Assembly (NCBI GenBank): GCA_016207645.1
Contig: JACQPH010000026.1
Span: 1-40,442 of the forward strand
Source of the DNA: Elusimicrobiota bacterium
Lineage (GTDB): Bacteria > Elusimicrobiota > Elusimicrobia > Elusimicrobiales > UBA9959
Direction of reading: 5' to 3'
DNA length: 40,442 nt
Part shown: positions 39,847 to 40,442 of the stretch, piece by piece
Position numbering within the stretch: position 1 is the stretch's first letter
How the letters are laid out: each line of letters begins with the position of its first letter
Program-made: the position numbers and the translations under genes
The notes under the pieces: model-generated
The model's database searches: none
Told to the model about the DNA's origin: nothing
Seen by the model: only the letters and a program-made list of their open reading frames with translations

Positions 39847-40377
39847 TTACTTCCTGCCTTTTTTCTTTTCCTCGGGCGCCTTTGAGACGGCCAGGAGCTC
39901 CAGCTCGCAGGTCTTGTCTTCGCCGTTGTATTCCTCGAGGATGTAGCCGACGCCCGGGGCGTAATAGCGCACGGACTTGCCGGCGTCGCCGCCGCCCAGC
40001 ATGGTGACTATCTTCATGCACCTGGCGAACTTGCCCGCCCTGATGGAAACCTTGTCGGAGAGGGAAACAACTTCGCTGGAATCTCCGTATTCCTCCCACT
40101 TCGCTCCTTCCCTGGCCGGGAGGGGGAACTCGCGGCGGCCTCCCGTTATCACCCCGTCGGCGGTGGTGAGCCATTTGGCGTCGCGCGTGATCGTGTATTC
40201 GGTGGTATGGGAATCGCGCAGCTCGAAGATCATGCGGGCCCGGGCTACCAGCCTGCCGGCCTTCTTCTTCACCTCCAGGATGTCGATATTGATCCTGGCT
40301 TCGCCTTCGAATTCGGTGCTGGTGAACTTGTATTCGTAGCGGGTCTTTTCTTTAAGCGGGAAATAGTCTGCGGCCAT
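39847..40377 (-). CDS. Hypothetical beta-rich protein
   Basis: 176 residues. It opens with DYFPLKEKTRYEYKFTS and has RYYAPGVGYILEEYNGEDK near the end, features of extracytoplasmic beta-sandwich proteins of unknown role that usually carry a signal peptide. None is present here, and no upstream in-frame ATG was found before the tRNA. The C-terminus is Lys-rich (EEKKKGRK). It ends 23 bp before asnS and starts about 36 bp after the tRNA, so it may be read through from the tRNA promoter. Confidence 0.7.
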   Translation of the reverse strand: MAADYFPLKEKTRYEYKFTSTEFEGEARINIDILEVKKKAGRLVARARMIFELRDSHTTEYTITRDAKWLTTADGVITGGRREFPLPAREGAKWEEYGDSSEVVSLSDKVSIRAGKFARCMKIVTMLGGGDAGKSVRYYAPGVGYILEEYNGEDKTCELELLAVSKAPEEKKKGRK

Positions 40378-40413
40378 TTGTGGTGCCCCCGTAGGTCGGA
40401 TGACTGGAAAATC

Positions 40414-40442
40414 TGGTGGACGTGACAGGGATCGAACCTGCG
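40414..40442 (-). tRNA. 3' end of a tRNA (cut by window edge)
   Basis: Minus strand holds a T arm GCAGG-TTCGATC-CCTGT with the GGTTCGATCC consensus, the 3' acceptor strand CACGTCC, discriminator A and an encoded CCA (40416-40414). The anticodon lies outside the window, so the identity is unknown. Confidence 0.85.

Noticed and set aside
38060-39946. 628-residue plus-strand frame opposite asnS
   Set aside because: Shadow; asnS carries all class II motifs.
1-40442. CRISPR array, prophage, integrase or transposase gene
   Set aside because: No regularly spaced repeats and no phage, integrase or transposase protein found on either strand; only small palindromic repeats.

Overview
This 40.4-kb window is a GC-rich, densely coding chromosomal segment of a Gram-negative (diderm) bacterium. 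The outer membrane is implied by a TolC-type efflux channel, two beta-barrel proteins and many signal peptides. It makes menaquinone by the futalosine route, translates from frequent ATGA overlaps, and has several mRNAs that look leaderless or nearly so. Elusimicrobiota or a similar uncultured phylum would fit, but no 16S or ribosomal marker is present, so this is a guess.

Layout. (1) 1-1716: 3' part of a Czc-type RND efflux pump. (2) 1810-4175: two secreted trypsin-fold proteases and a decayed fragment of a third, with palindromic repeats. (3) 4180-14574: a metal-resistance island with an ECF sigma factor, a zinc-finger anti-sigma with a nine-cysteine extracytoplasmic tail, a complete Cus-type copper/silver exporter (outer-membrane channel, adaptor, pump), and many small Cys/His/Met-rich proteins. 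A 28-bp element occurs upstream of two of these genes and may be the sigma-factor promoter. (4) 14638-16032: an unlisted 27-residue peptide gene with a strong ribosome binding site, a terminator-like hairpin, then a radical SAM/SPASM enzyme with an RRE-like N-terminus. This looks like a compact RiPP locus and is the best candidate for an undescribed system. (5) 16170-19821: cysteine synthesis and sulfur transfer (cystathionine beta-synthase, gamma-lyase, E1-rhodanese fusion). (6) 19954-27462: menaquinone genes ubiD-ubiA-ubiX-mqnE-mqnA-mqnC-mqnD-mqnB on one strand. (7) 31314-27482 (minus strand): a Fur-type regulator with a near-consensus Fur box, ApbE flavin transferase, porin, FMN-binding protein and a His-bearing membrane protein. 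This is a putative iron-regulated extracytosolic flavin electron-transfer cassette. (8) 31499-40442: Crp-family regulator, hisS-aspS-lipA, two unknown genes, then on the minus strand an HD-domain protein, asnS, an unknown gene and the 3' end of a tRNA.

How they fit together. Regions 6 and 7 plausibly connect: menaquinol could feed electrons to the flavinylated periplasmic protein. Region 3 handles soft metals. The peptide of region 4 is rich in His and Cys and directly follows the metal island, so a metal-related role is possible, but the sequence does not prove it. All functions are read from protein motifs by eye; no database search was run.
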